Shown piece after piece: positions 13,975 to 27,084 of a stretch of DNA of 64,000 nucleotides. This stretch comes from Isoetes taiwanensis (Eukaryota; Streptophyta; Lycopodiopsida; Isoetales; Isoetaceae), in the NCBI GenBank assembly GCA_021234155.1, contig JAJEKV010000014.1, positions 6,217,563 to 6,281,562 on the forward strand. The letters run 5' to 3'. The translations under genes and the position numbers were made by a program. The notes under the pieces are model-generated. The model worked only from the letters and a program-made list of their open reading frames with translations, was not told where the DNA came from and made no database searches. Numbering within the stretch: the stretch's first letter is position 1; each line of letters begins with the position of its first letter.

Positions 13975-14400
13975 ACCCAGTTCAGCCGTCCCCAGGGACA
14001 CAAGCGAGTCCGTGCATCGGTATTCAATAACTCATGCAGCGGTTGGCGGACACTAGTAGCGAACATACCGTTCGGATATGGGCAAATGCTAGGCGAATCG
14101 GAGGGCATGACATTTCATCCTCAATGGCCACGGTAGCAACAGCAAAGCCTTTGCTCGTGCTTCCGAGCCCAGCGATCACATCTCTCAATGCGAGGCGTGT
14201 ACTTTTGCGTCTTGAATGGAAGCTATAAGTCTGCTGGCGCTTCTATTCATGGGCAAGCAAGATTGTACAAGTCTTGGTGTGGGCCTCGTGAGCCTAGGGG
14301 ATTGACTTGTGGCGATGGTGTGCCAACTTAGCGTCGTGACATGCATCCCAGGAGCTTGAAGGAAAGTAGCACATCTAGAGTGCGGCAAGGGCCTTGTGAT
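13975..14400 (-). pseudogene. LINE C-terminal zinc-finger region
   Basis: This stretch is a diverged copy of 28.8-29.2 kb. In that better copy the - strand reads SFHSQGAHRLLIETGR, then RICQYCQQ, then SEDEYHALQACPAFD. That is the well-known LINE tail pattern AH.L.IE.GR ... C..C ... EDE.H.L..CP, a CCHC-type zinc finger. Here the same nucleotides can be followed but CTG/CAG sites are altered, which destroys the frame. It lies downstream of the RT fragment, as expected for one LINE. Confidence 0.65.
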
Positions 14401-14999
14401 CTTTCTTTGTCCTTACATATGCATGTCTGTTTATGCGTACACCCAGTGAGGAACCAGCGAGCTTGCTTGTCCTTCGAGGCTTTTCGGTGGTCAGGGACCC
14501 ATCATCATGGCCAAAGCAAGGTTAGACAAGCGTGTATTATTACCATAAGCGACCACCTTCACGGAAGTAAATGATATGGCATTCGATACAGCGTTGAAGG
14601 GGTAGAAAACTGTCTCATGGAGTAGGATGCAATTTATGGAGGCGTACTTTACCTCAAGGGCTCATGCCAAGAAACTTTCACGCACTGCCGAGGTCATTCA
14701 AGTGTTGAGGATATCATAGGACCCCACATACGCCCCCATACAAAAGGGCCAGAAACGACCAAGGCGAAACAAGTGTGCTGGTAGCCCCGGGCATAAAACT
14801 CTGCTTAACTGTGGCTATTGTGCGCATGGCATATAGTGCTTTTAACTGCTTGAGTGACCCATAGCTTTGATGGCGGCATCCCGATGGGTGGTAGTAAGAG
14901 AGCACCGATCCTTAAGTACTTGTAGGTGAACCCTCTACATCTTGTCCCCGGTAAGTGAATGGGGAACCCTTAGGTGGCGGGATGATGAAACTAAGCAAC

Positions 15000-15900
15000 A
15001 CCACAGTTTTGACCAAGTTAACTCTCATGCCCGGTGAATGGCGAGAGAAGTGTTAAGAGCATCGGTGGCGTTACATATCCTCACGGAGTATAGGCGGAGG
15101 TTGACATCGTCGGCTATATATGAGTTCTTGGGATTGTGTGATACATGAGATAGGCAGCACCTCCATGCACCGGTAATCTTCGGTGAATTGATGTAGGCCA
15201 AGGGGTGTGTGGGGGAGAGGGGGCATACAGCCTTTACCCCAATACTCACCCGGTCTTGGCTGTCACGGCTTGATGTGATCCCGGCTGAGCATGCACTCCC
15301 ATATAGCTATATCTTGCATTACGCAAGTGAGGGTCCCGGTAGCCATGATCACGTCCCATAACTTTGTCGAGGACCTTTGGCAGCTTTTGCAAAAATCCAC
15401 AGCTTGGCCCATTACATGTTTTGTCAGTGATTCCTGCTATCCTCAATCAATGTGCGCAGAGTGAAGATATAATCAATGGTGGAATGCCTGCGCCGAAAAC
15501 CTGCCTGTGTGAGAGATCGCACATCTGCCTCCTCTGCCCATATTGTCAGCCGCTGCTCAAGGATGCCAACCAACAGTTTTGCAAAGAGAGAGCTGACCAT
15601 AATAGTACGATAGTTGGCCGGGCAGTGAGGTCCCCTGCCTTGTATATGGGCACAACTCTTCTAGTGGTCCAATGCGGAGGGAAGAGAAATGTGTGTCATC
15701 AAAGCACATTAACCAAGAAATTGAGAAAACGGGATACCTGAAAGAAATGCCCAACACTGTCCTTGGCCAAGGTTCAGGGTTTAAGTGACGAGATGAGCAG
15801 TGCGGTCATATCTGGTGCCTGTCCGATCGGTCTCACTACCACAGCATCTGTTTCCAACAGGTAGACAAACATAGAGCAGTTCTATTATCTTAAAACATCT
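15000..15900 (-). pseudogene. LINE reverse transcriptase fragment
   Basis: Reading the - strand and allowing frame changes, the fragment gives VPIYKAGDLT, then SSLFAKLLVGILEQRL, then QAGFRRRHSTIDYIFTLRTL. Further on come a PLSPT piece and ADDV. These are the ordered RT motifs of LINEs (the QAGFR..ST.D.IF.LR block and the YADDV catalytic block). The frame is broken several times, so it is inactive as written. This region also shows CG-rich strings where CTG or CAG is expected, so part of the breakage may be sequence error. Confidence 0.8.
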
Positions 15901-15999
15901 TTAATAATTTCGTCCATAAATTGTAATGTAGGGATTCATCCGTTTATAAGCGACATTCCCTTTTTTGCTCCATTCGGAAACTTAAGGTTCTAAAGAATG

Positions 16000-18200
16000 C
16001 GAATACATCTGTTTCGCACTTTCATACTAGGCCACAGAAAGAATTCGATCTATACAAATGTACAATTTATGCTGAAGGAGTATGTGGTTCACCAACTTCA
16101 GAACGGTGTCATGTGCAAAGATTAGGTTCAAGAAAGATGCTTTTTGTGTCGCTGGCAAGCAGAAGGTATGCATATTAATGTCAATTGTTCAAATGGCGCA
16201 TTTGCTTACGTGGGGAAATTGATAATCCTGCTGTTAGCTATGAATATCCCCGGGGTCTGTGAAGCGAGATATATTAGCTCTATAGTAGAATCTGCTCTGT
16301 CTGGCTTTGGACTTGTGAAACTTTTCAGGCATTCAAAAATAGCTACTGCTTGTTATTAAAATGCTCGTGGGTTCAAACGGTAGTCTAAGGCATGTTACTA
16401 TATCAAGTCATCCCTGCAGAAAACAGTGTTGAAATGGGGGGCTGGCTGTTTGAGGAAATAAACAGAATGTTGGCATTTTATGAGGGATGCTGTTTCTTTA
16501 AGAACTGACACTTTATTACCCTCCTTGGAGATTTCTCCTTTTAGCTTACATAAGAATCACAGATTCTCTGTTTAAGCATTTTTTAAGGCCCTCTGGTCAT
16601 ATTTCTAAGAATACAGATTCTCTGTTTAAGCATTTTTTAATGCTAAAGGCCATATTTGTATAATTTCCATACCTGGCATGTGGGTGCTACAGATAGATAT
16701 GAGATGGTGGAAAAATGTGGTTACCCATGCAAAAGCTTCCAGGTTCTAACTTTCAGATGTGGAGACGCTTGTCTTAAGATTTCTGTAATATAGGTTTAGC
16801 ATTCCTTTAAAGCACATGCAACAGCTGGGAACTAAATTCTGTGGTGAAAGTAGTGTTAGACACTGCATTAGCGTTTTTCTAGCATCTGTTTATGCAAGTA
16901 GGTTGCGATTATACGAGGGTTTGCTCTTAATTGGGTAGTCTTCTGAGATTTAAACCCTTTATTAAGCTCCTTCAGATGCAAGATCAACTTGTTTGTCCCC
17001 CCCCATCCAAAACCCCTCCCAAAAAAAAGTAGGGGAAAAAGAGAAAAACCCCTTCTGGAGACAAAAGAAAATCTGATATTGTTTTTAAGGTAAGGTGTGG
17101 TTCACTTATGTGCTTCTGGATTGGCTCTTTCAATTTAGCACACAGAATATTGTTAAGCTCCTTTACATGCAAGATCAATCTGTTTGTTGTTTCCCCCCTT
17201 CTTGGAGACATCCGTGAGGCAAAAGGAAATGTAAGTTTTGGTATAACAGGCAAAGTGTGGTTTGTATATGTGCTTTTCATCCAGCGCCCAGGGTACATGA
17301 GTACTCATTTAGCACATAGAGTGACATGCTATTGGTCAGCTCAGGATCTCATCCCATCAGCTTGAGATTGAGACTGGTCATGCAACTAGACCTAGGTCGA
17401 ATGCTTGAAGAGCATCTGCAGACTTGTCATTTGAATGAAGTCGAGTCTGAGGAAAAATTCAATATTCTACTATGAAATACGTGGCAGGCTTCATTTCCTC
17501 TTCCAGGAGCATACTTCTCTCCCAAAAATCCTGAGATTTGAGAACCAGAGGTGCGTAGCCGTATTCCGTCATCAAATGACTGTACATAGAAGAAATATGA
17601 GAAGGAGCAGGACAGAGAATTGACCATATTCAAATGTTTGGGGGTGATAACAGCAACAATTGGAAGTCATGTCCTCTACCTGGACTATTTATTTCTATCC
17701 TTAAAGGGGTATCTATAACAGTTTCTAAGCTAAAGAGGGCAGCAGAGAAAACATAAGCAATCTTTTAAAAAACACGACCAACATCACCTCATTCTTTGCA
17801 TTGGCAGCTAGGAAAAAGACACAATTTTCTTAATTTTCAACATCACATTTTTTTTGTTTTTTATGCACATCTGTAGGATGGCATAATGCGCCCCTAGCTT
17901 ACATAAACTGATCTAATAATTAGTCCCATAGACCCGAGCAGTCTTCCATAGATGTTAATTAATGTAATCTTTCTTTTCTCTGTGTTAGCTATTGCCAACC
18001 ATAGTCAATGTTTTTCTGCTCCGTTGGGAAAATAGATCAAAATAGATACTGTATAATAAAGGCACAGGCTTTAACAAAAACTACTTATCCAAAGTTATAA
18101 AGTTGCTAAATTCTACAATCTGCTAAGGATTTGTTTTCCACAGTTTGGTTACACTTTTCATTACCATGCATAACTTGAAGTTTAGACCTTCGATTTTAAT
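16000..18200. other. Non-coding or unresolved upstream part of the TPR gene
   Basis: No confident exon is seen. A direct repeat of about 30 bp (CAGATTCTCTGTTTAAGCAT and flank) occurs at about 16560 and 16616. A possible short exon near 17407-17460 reads MLEEHLQTCHLNEVESEEKF but has no clear splice sites. The first exon or exons of the TPR gene are probably here or further left. Confidence 0.4.
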
Positions 18201-18204
18201 GCAG

Positions 18205-21200
18205 AATTTTGGAAGATTCTGGTCTTTATTCTACGTTGCAGAAGTCTGAACCAGAATTGGAAGACAAATTCGAAATGAGGTTCATTTTAAGTTTCGTCCA
18301 CTTTCATATTATTATCTTTTCAAGCATTTTGATGTTTTAAGTTGTGAAGTTGACATTGATGTTGAGTTGTGAAAGGGACAGAGGAAATGCACAATCATAT
18401 AATCAGGGGAGTCTTAATGAGATAAATTTATAATTCACTAATTCATTAAAATCCGGAGGTGTCACATTCACAGTGTGAGGAGGTACAAAAAAATTGTAAC
18501 TCGTATATGGAGATTTGAAATTCTATATGTTTATGGAAGTACTGCAACTGGCCAACAAGAAGTTCATGCCTTATCCTTTATTTGTTTCTTTAAGTATGTT
18601 GATTGCCCATTTCATCCGATTTCATGGATTTATTAAAATGGGCTTTCATGCTTGTTCTTTTAATGGACAATCTGGTCCTGCTGTGGTATTTCCGTAGGAA
18701 TTAAGCTGAACATGAACAATCCTCTTAACAGAAACCATTGCTGAGCAAATTTCTGATATTCCACATCAAAAGATGTAAGTTCAAAATCCCAAGCCAGTTT
18801 TTCAAACCGTGAGAAACATAGCCTCACTAATAAGAAAGAAACATTTTATTGACATCTACTAGAGCCCATCGGATTTATGAGGCAATAATGGAAACAGCAC
18901 ATATAGGCCTGTCTAGAGGCATTGTCCTCCTTCAGGATTTTTATAGATAAATTAGGTAAAAAGGAATAAACATAATGCCTTTGTAATACTGAATGTCGCC
19001 CCAAAGAATTAAACAATGTAAACATCAACTGTGGTTTTTCTAATCACAATGGACATCTTTTGGAGACCGGTAACATCACCCCTTTAAGATCAGGGTGCTT
19101 TCTTTATTTTTGTGGATCCTTCTCCACACTATTTTCTTCCAGTTCTTCCTTAACAGTAAAGAAAAAAGTTATTTTGCATGTCTAAGGCCTTCAGGATTTG
19201 TTCTCATTTTCATAAGGATGCTCCTCCAGTTTGAGAGAGTTTGTGGAGGGCCAAGTATTTTTGGTCATAATACCTCAGAAGCTGCTGTCGAATTGTTGGA
19301 TCTCTAAAGAGACAGTGATATCTTTCTTTCTTATGATGTAATAAACAAGGCAGCTGAAACTCGACTAATACCAAGTCACACAAAGCTTACTTCCTGATAC
19401 TTAGCTCTTCCAACCTTGATCTCCAATTGGTGAGAGGACACCCTGAACTGTCCCATTGAAAACCTTACTTTGATTGGGAGGTCTATATTTAAGTACCAAG
19501 GTGTTATAATGAAGCTATCAGCTGAGATATTCAGAAAAATTTCCAAGCAAAATCATCCTTTTATAGACAGCTCCTTGGCAAGATTCAACCATGTATTGTG
19601 AACGTAAAGCAGCTCCAGATCATGCCAGATCATGTTGGTTAAGGTGCTGTTATTGCAACTTCAGATTAGGCGCTGCTAAATTGTATTGAAATAGTGGAAT
19701 ATTATCAACTGAGAAGCCCAAAGAGTTGAACAGATGTTCTGGAGAACCAGCATACCTTACCTGATCAGCCAAGTTTTTTGAGGAGGCATATGGCAACCAT
19801 GGGAGTTCCATCTGCCCCGCTTGCGTGTTACCAAAACTGGTGTGGTCGAGGCGTAAAGGTTTAGCATTAAATTCAGCCAGTAAATTAATCATTCCAGACA
19901 AGAGAGCTATCTGAGGCCTTTCCAATTGAAGCCAATCATAATTCACAAATAAACTCCCCAGATCTTTGACCTATATAAAGCAGCAGGTTTAACTAGCATG
20001 TCAAAGAGAAAAAGTGTCGTGTGAACATTGTCACGAAAATCAGGAAGCTGATCCCTTGTTGAGCAATAATGAAGGTCTATACACCCTGCTTCCCTTGCAA
20101 GGTGCAAGTGTGCATCCAAATGCTTAATGTGGATTTGCATCTTGAATTGCTGATTGGTAACATGTACAAATGGAATTTCATTGTCAGTTTGAACGACTGG
20201 CTTTGTTTGGAATTGACACGTAGATCAAGCTCCATACTGCACAAGCAATATCAAGCCAGAGCTCCTGCTAAACTCCTGTGTAATGCAAGATCACATGAAC
20301 CTGTAATATCCAGTACCTACTTTGGAAGGAGTTGAAATAGGTTCCCGACGAGTTAGATTGAAATTTTCTAGGAAGCTCCTTCAAGCAAGGAAGCTCCTGG
20401 ATATATTATTGATTTTCTATTCCTGATTATTTATCCAAGATCCACAAATCATGCAATAACGGATAGCTGATCTTGTGATATAGATTGTTTTCCTCTCCAT
20501 GTTTTCTAACCTATGTGTTTGGTTACATTATTGATATAATATTCTTAGGTTTGATCCACAAGATTGGCATAAGGCACATGAATTCAACTTTGTTTGGGGT
20601 CAAAATTGGTGCCATGTTTTGCTCACATTTTGTTCTTATCCAGAAATCCTGGTCTAATTAATGACTTGAACGAATCAGTTGAGGATGCGAGGAAATTGGA
20701 AGCAGACCTTCAGGACTTGTATCGGCAGATACGTAAATTAATTGATGATGGCGATGAATCAAAGGCGCATACATTAGTTGACGCGAACTATCAGGTGCTT
20801 TTGGAACAACTGGACTCTGGTGTACAGGGATTGGAGCAGGCTGCTATGCTCGATATCCTCACACAATGTTACATGGACTTGGGTGATGAAAAGCATGCAG
20901 AATGTTTATTAACACAGGTTGTGAGTCTTTTTATGCTCTTTCATGGTTTTAAGTGAATGTGATTATGCATAAAAGGCCTGTTTTGCTCTTGCACTGGGAG
21001 TAATATAACTTTTTTCTGGGAAGGAAGGTCAGGGAAATAGTGAGTATGATGGATGAATAGGAAAATTGCTAGTCATTTCAGAATATACTGTCACATACTT
21101 ATTTGTTTCTGCAAAACTACCTCTGGTGTCTTCTGGGACCTGGAAAAGTGGAAAATGAGTGGGAGGCATACATGTTGTCTCTTACGTATCAGGTTTCCTG

Positions 21201-24200
21201 AACCTCTGCAACATGCCCAATTTCATACATGTCTTGTTCAAACACTCGTCTTTTCGATATATACACGTCATAATGCTGAACTTGGGGACCAAGCGTGTGA
21301 AACTCCACTGTTTATTATCTTAGTGTTTTTTCGCACATGCTTCTTTGTTTTTGCCAAACTGCATGCTTATCATTTTGTCGGTCTGACAAGGGTAAGCTCC
21401 CTCCTCATGCACTGTCTTGCTAAGCACTTGCTCTTCCAATGCCACACTTTATAATACCAAACTTCGGGCGAAGCTTATTGAAGACCTACAATTTATTGTC
21501 TTCTCTGTGTTGCATGATGAATCTTGATATCTACAAAGGCCATGAACAAAAGGTGTTTTGTTCCTCTCGTACAAGCAACAACATTTAGTTTTGAATTATT
21601 GAAATGTAATTTTGCTTCAAATAATGATCTTTGTCATATGCAGTTGAAAAAGGTTGTGGCAACCTTGCCTGATAGTACTATGGTTGCTGCCATTCTTGAT
21701 CATATGGGAGGGATTTCCTTTGCCCTCAAGCAGCATGAAGAAGCCTTGGTTCTATATAATAGGTGTTTGAAGATTGAAGAAAACATCCTTGGTAAGTTTT
21801 ATGCTGTTCCGACTTGTACTTATTATTACTTGTTTATTGCTACTGTAAGCTCTAGTCTGCTAGGTTTTTTCATATGCAACAGGTCTTGATTTTAGTCTTG
21901 GTGCGCCTTTAGACATTTCAATATTAGCCTTCAGGTGTTATTGAGAACATCTTGTGATGTGCGGGAGGAAGTGCCCTCACAGGGATACTCAGAATTATTG
22001 AGGCATCAAGAAAGGTTGGTGATTCCAAATGTGCACCACATGGGAAAGGACAACTTAGCATACTTTAAAGTGTGAAGGTGTTTGGATGGATAATGATAAG
22101 GTGTTGGATGGATGATGAAAATGGTTGAATTTGGATACTCAGAATTATTGAGGCATCAAGAAAGGTTGGTGATTCCAAATGTCCATCACATGGGAAAGGA
22201 CAACTTAGCATACTTTAAAGTGGGAAGGTGTTTGGGTGGATGATGATAAGGTGTTGGATGGATGATGAAAGTGTTGAATTTCGAAACAGTAATTACGTTG
22301 GTTAATCTCTGGCACAGATTTAATCGGGAGCATTATATAAGTAGCTGCATCCATAGGTGGCTGTCATCACTTTATCTTTACCATTACCATTTACGGATGG
22401 ACAAGAACATATTAGAGAGGGTTTCAAGGATGAGAGCTTTGAAATAGGTGTTATACTCTGTCGAGTGCACTTTAACCAAGAAATTGATATATGTTGGGCA
22501 CTCCTATCATATTCAAAAGTTTCGCATGGACCAGTATGACTTGGCTTGATTTACCTATCTTCATTGTATAGTTAGGACATCAAAGTGTCATTTGCTTCAA
22601 TGTCCTTAGAAGTGTGTCATTTGCATAAAACAAAAGAATATTTGACGTGAAGATTTGGACGAGCATCACATACATGTTTGCTATGGATCTAACGCTTAGT
22701 GCTGCAATTGATATGAGCAAATATTTGTGTTGCTGATATCAAGGTACATCAGTTTTGTTAGTTAATCACCTTTCGTCTGGATAGTCAGCAGGTATATAAT
22801 TAGTCTGAGCAGAATATTTGCTCGATCCTTTTTCACGACGGATTTTAACTTATGTAACCTTTGTCCTTCATCTTCGTATGGGTGCTAAGTTGGAGCATCT
22901 ACCATATGTAAGAGCATACCCTTGCCCACCTGAATTTCGGAAAGCTTTTATGGAACCCCTTGCATGGTCTCTAATATAACCACATTATTCAAGGGCATTC
23001 TTCATGCTTATAATTTTTGTTCTGCTCCCAAATAGTACTCTAAAGCAATGCATTTATAGAATTGTTTTTGAACAGGTAAAGACAGTCCTTATCTAGCTAA
23101 AGTGCTGCTGGGCCTTGCCAGGGTGCATGCTGAACTGGAAAACATAACCAAAAGCGTTCAGATATATTATCATCTCCTAGATATCCTGGAAGAATCAAAG
23201 GGCCTTGAAGATGAATCTTTAATTATTCCACTGTCCCATCTTGGACATATGCTGGTTGTGGAAAACAAAGTGGCTGAAGCTGAGCATTGTTTAAACAGGT
23301 ATTCTTCATAATTACTTTTTGGTTTTACTGTAAATTAATTTCGTGAGCGAAGTATTTTTACTAAGCTTCACCTTTCTTGCAGGGCTCGAAGCCTTATTGA
23401 AAGGTTATATGGAGCGAAAGATTGTAGATACGGTTTTATTATCTGTGCTCTGGCACGAATTAAACATACAGAAGGTAATAAGCAGAGTAAAATCCTACTA
23501 TTGCAGCTGATTCTTTCTGTATTGCAGTTGCATTATTCAAGCATGCCAATATTCGCTAGCAGCTTGGGTACAGAAAATTGAGTCTGCTAATTTTGCTGCC
23601 CTCATCTATGTTAAATATGGCCTGAGGGAGAATGGTATAATAGTTGGCATCTTTTACATGGATGAATGTCACATGTAGGGTTTCTCCTTTTGGTCGTCAT
23701 ACATGCATGAGTCAAGGATTGGATTTGTCAATGTGAGATTTACTTAATATTTGTTTCTAGGTGATTTTGACGCTACCATTGAGCTGTTTCAGAGAGGTCT
23801 GAAGATTCTGTCAGACAGTGGTGATTGTTCACAAGCTGATCCTGCAGTAGAAGCAGCACGCACGGAATTTGCTGAAGTACTTTCTGAGATGGGAAGGTGA
23901 ATTCTAAGATCAAAATTACAATCAAGATGAGCTTTCATATGAATTTGATTTCTCATTCAGCTTGAGTGCTTTAGGAAATGCAGCTCACAACTGGCTATTC
24001 GAGTCTCCTTTTCCTGTTTTGTGGCGTGGTTTTATTAATCTTGTAGGTGTATATCATCAGGAATGAGGAAGCAGCAGAACTCTTGGAACTGAACCTTTAT
24101 CTAAAAGAACAGACTCTGGGAAGTGAACACCCGGCATTAATAATGCACTTTCAGAACCTGGCTATGTCCTATGCTAATTTAGGCAAGCTCGAGGAGTCAG

Positions 24201-24708
24201 CTGCCCTACTGAAGCGATGCTTGGAGTTGGTAACATCAAGTTTTGGTGCCAATTCTCCTCAGGTCTCAGTGCCTCTTGAACTTCTCTCTAATGCTCTCCA
24301 TCACCTTGGAAGAGATTCTGAGGCAGAGCCACTTGCCCGACAAGCTTTACTTTTAAGAGAGAGAGCTTATGGCATTAATCATCCAGTTACAGGTTTGTGT
24401 ATCAGCCAGAAATGCTCTTAATACTCCTTGTCTTACCTTGATACTAACATACTCTATTTGCAGGAACTGCATGCAATTGCTTAGCTGCAATTTTGCATTC
24501 ATTGGGACTAGATGATGAATCAGAAAAGTTGATGTGTAGAGTCCTAAAGATACAGGAAGCAGAGTTAGGTCCCAATCATAAGAAGGTTATGTTGACATTG
24601 AAGTTGCTTGTCATGCTTAATGATAAGCTGGGAAGAGTAGCAGAGGCTAAGTCATTGTATAAAAGGCTAAAGAATTTGAAGGCAGTCAAGGGGTATATGA
24701 AGTCATAA
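18205..24708 (+). CDS. TPR protein, kinesin-light-chain-like (plant family), 8 exons, 5' end unresolved
   Basis: Spliced gene for a tetratricopeptide-repeat scaffold protein; TPR pairs of helices bind other proteins. Exons with GT-AG borders and matching phases: 18205-18279, 20644-20917, 21644-21791, 23076-23298, 23383-23474, 23761-23896, 24061-24392, 24464-24708. They join to about 507 residues ending KGYMKS and a TAA. The N-terminal part is an acidic helical segment (EDARKLEADLQDLYRQIRKL). TPR units follow, such as MVAAILDHMGGISFALKQHE and HPALIMHFQNLAMSYANLGK, then YGINHPVTGTACNCLAAIL. The ALxxxLG pattern with 42-residue spacing is that of kinesin-light-chain/NPHP3-type TPRs, found as plant 'TPR-like superfamily' proteins of unknown function. 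No kinase or kinesin motor domain is seen. The start codon is not found, so one or more 5' exons are missing from this model. All eight exons are unbroken, so the gene looks functional. Confidence 0.87.
21983..22280. repeat. 150-bp tandem duplication in a TPR-gene intron
   Basis: Two head-to-tail copies, 21983-22132 and 22133-22280. Both start GGATACTCAGAATTATTGAG and end near GATGATGAAA.TG..TTGAATTT, with only a handful of differences. It lies in the intron between the exons ending 21791 and starting 23076 and has no coding potential, so it is a recent local duplication. Confidence 0.9.
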
Positions 24709-24719
24709 TGAATTTTTCC

Positions 24720-26060
24720 TCATACTTATAAAGTTGTAACTGCATAATAGTTCATTCTTCTTGGGGATTGCAATATAAACTGTTTCCCCCTTGCCTTCAC
24801 CATACTTAGTCCGTTTTCCTCGAGGGAATTTTTTTGAGTCTTCCTTAATGGAGAGTACATAACAGGGTTTACAGGTCACCCTCATGTAACCACTCTTAGC
24901 ATCCAAATGCAGGCTATGAAGAAAATAATGACTTGTTTAAATTAACAGAGGTGCTTGACGAGGTTAAGCATTTTTAACCTGTCAAGTTCGTATTTATGTT
25001 TGAAGCCCATTTATGGCTGTTCAGCAGTTAATTAATGACGTGGCATTTTTTCTAAAGTCAACCTCTGTCCATTAGTTGTGTTAGAGCTCGAGAGCTCGGA
25101 TGCAGTCGCCATTGAGATGAACATGAGCATTGTAAGGGGAGGAAGATGTCATATCCATGGTAAAGCCAACATCTATTCCAAAATGCCATTGTCTATTGCT
25201 GAAAGAGTGATTTAACAATGGGGTTCACTTTTCCTTAGAGCCCATTACCTCAGATAAATGGGCTCTCATGGGAAGTGAACCCCCTTAACCGGCAGGCACT
25301 TCTTCGACAACCACAGCTCGTTTATCACCTTCCATGGCTAGTTTACCACTCTCCACATATCACCCTCCAGAGCTGGATTATCACCTGATTATCTCAACCT
25401 GAGCCTGAATCCAGGGCTGATCATCCAGGTGCAGCATGTTTCTTACCGAGCAGTTGCTAGATTTGGCATCTCACAGGCCTGCAAAGGATGACAGATCGTC
25501 TGCAACACAAACCTGCTGGTTAAAGATTGGTAATGCCTACAGCAATCTCATGTAATCAACATCTATTTCCAAAATGTCATTGCCTTTTGCACTTTCAAAT
25601 CCTTAATGTCATTCCGAAGATTAACATGATCCTATTGTTGGCAACCAATGTAGTTCCAACAAAAACTTCTATCACCTAGAGATTATCTTGATGAGCAATG
25701 GATTACAGTGATAATCTTTTGCATCAAAGATTATGCACCTACACACTCTGCCAATAAACCACTCACCATCTTAGGCTCATGGGTTAATTTGCATAATGCA
25801 GCATTAAGCTTGTGATTCAAGCACGGACAAAAAAAACTTCGGCAAAATTGTCCTTGAAGGACCTCGAGTGCATGAGCTAAATTCAAAATCTGGACTCATG
25901 ATAGGGTGTAGTTGAGGTTCAACACAACATGTGAATGTGAACTTATCCTTAAATTTTAAGCCTATAATGTTTGGCCAATTTTGTAATTGTACTCTATCTA
26001 GTTTTATTGCTCTTGGATTTGAGTCCAAATCTTCTTTTTTCTACTAATCGGTTTAAAATG
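24720..26060. other. TPR-gene 3' flank, no gene seen
   Basis: Bases 24709-24900 are the likely 3' UTR and terminator region of the TPR gene. The rest to 26060 holds only short frames without domains. Confidence 0.5.
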
Positions 26061-26065
26061 GATGT

Positions 26066-26458
26066 TAAAAATAAAAATATTGCTTATATCACTGGATTTA
26101 TACCATGTTATCATTGTGGAGGTAGTAATTTTATGCTTTCTTCTATTAGCTGTGAAACATCATTTCACGCTTTTTCCCAATGGACACAAAAAAAAATGCT
26201 TCTTCTAACAATTGTTTTTTTGATGGATTATATATTATTTTCACTACGTTTATAGGGAGATGTAATAAAAATATTGCTTTTATCACTGGGTTTATACCAT
26301 GTTATCATTGTGGAGGTAGTAATTTTATGCTTTCTTCTATTAGCTGTGAAACATCATTTCACGCTTTTCCCAATGGACACAAAAAAAAATGCTTCTTCTA
26401 ACAATTGTTTTTTTGATGGATTATATATTATTTTCACTACGTTTATAGGGAGATGTAT
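26066..26458 (+). repeat. ~195-bp tandem duplication
   Basis: Two near-identical copies, about 26066-26262 and 26263-26458. Both contain ATTGCTT.TATCACTGG, CCATGTTATCATTGTGGAGG and AACAATTGTTTTTTTGATGG, ending in TTTATAGGGAGATGTA. The frame reading PCYHCGGSNFMLSS is open in each copy but is not a known domain. Confidence 0.9.
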
Positions 26459-26639
26459 ATATCTAGTGCATCTAGAAAGGCAAGGGTAGCAGCTGCTTTA
26501 CAAGTGTTGTCTGAAGGGAGTAAGGATGAGTTGTCAGCAATCTTGGACACATTGAAAGCCTGATAGATTTAATTTCAGCAACAATTGCCTTCAGATGACA
26601 TATTTTACCAGTCTGACTGTTAGAATGTAGTTCAAGCTT

Positions 26640-27080
26640 CTGGTATTCCTGTGGTTGAAGTGGATCATCAAGCTCATATTAAGTGTGTTGAGAACTTATC
26701 TTCCTGTGCAGTTCTTGGATATTTTACTGGTGGCTATTTAGATTTTTCACGGTTTCGTGTTTGGTTATCTCGGCTTTTGAGACGCCTTCAACTTCCTCCT
26801 TTTCAGTCCATCAAGCTGTTAGCAAAAAACTTTGTTCTTATTATGTTTGAAAGTAGTGATGCAGTGGGTTCTTTGGTATCAAGAGGGATTGATCCACTTG
26901 GTGGGGAATATTTATTGTACTAGTATTACTCTCCTGGCTTTGATATGGTTCTTGCATTAAAGATGCTTTGCTGGTTCTCGTTACCTAATCTTCCTCCTGA
27001 TCTAATGGCTCATCAATTTCTAGTTGCAATTGCAACAGGACTTGGGGTTCATATCTCACATTTCATCATGAATGGTCCAA
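26640..27080 (+). pseudogene. DUF4283-like fragment (retroelement-associated)
   Basis: The frame gives GYFTGGYLDFSRFRVWLSRL, then LPPFQSIKLLAKNFVLIMFE, then after an in-frame stop at 26921-26923 MVLALKMLCWFSLPNLPPDL and VAIATGLG. This is the pattern of plant DUF4283 proteins, often part of LINE-type elements: an N-terminal fold and then a W..LP.LP segment. Start and end are missing and there is a stop, so it is a relic. Its right end is cut by the poly-T of an oppositely oriented LINE at about 27085, which makes it older than that insertion. Confidence 0.6.
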
Positions 27081-27084
27081 GGAT

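Larger units (their letters stand above)
13775..15900 (-). mobile_element. LINE retrotransposon, degenerate
   Basis: A non-LTR retrotransposon on the - strand. The reverse-transcriptase part lies at about 15.0-15.9 kb, the C-terminal zinc-finger part at about 13.98-14.4 kb, and the 3' end near 13775, where the sense strand ends in TATTC-type repeats. A second, shorter copy of the 3' half lies at 28.59-29.5 kb. The 5' limit is not clear. Confidence 0.75.

Noticed and set aside
14034-15741. Several + strand frames of 60-125 codons
   Set aside because: They are antisense to the LINE RT and zinc-finger parts, which show ordered family motifs on the - strand.
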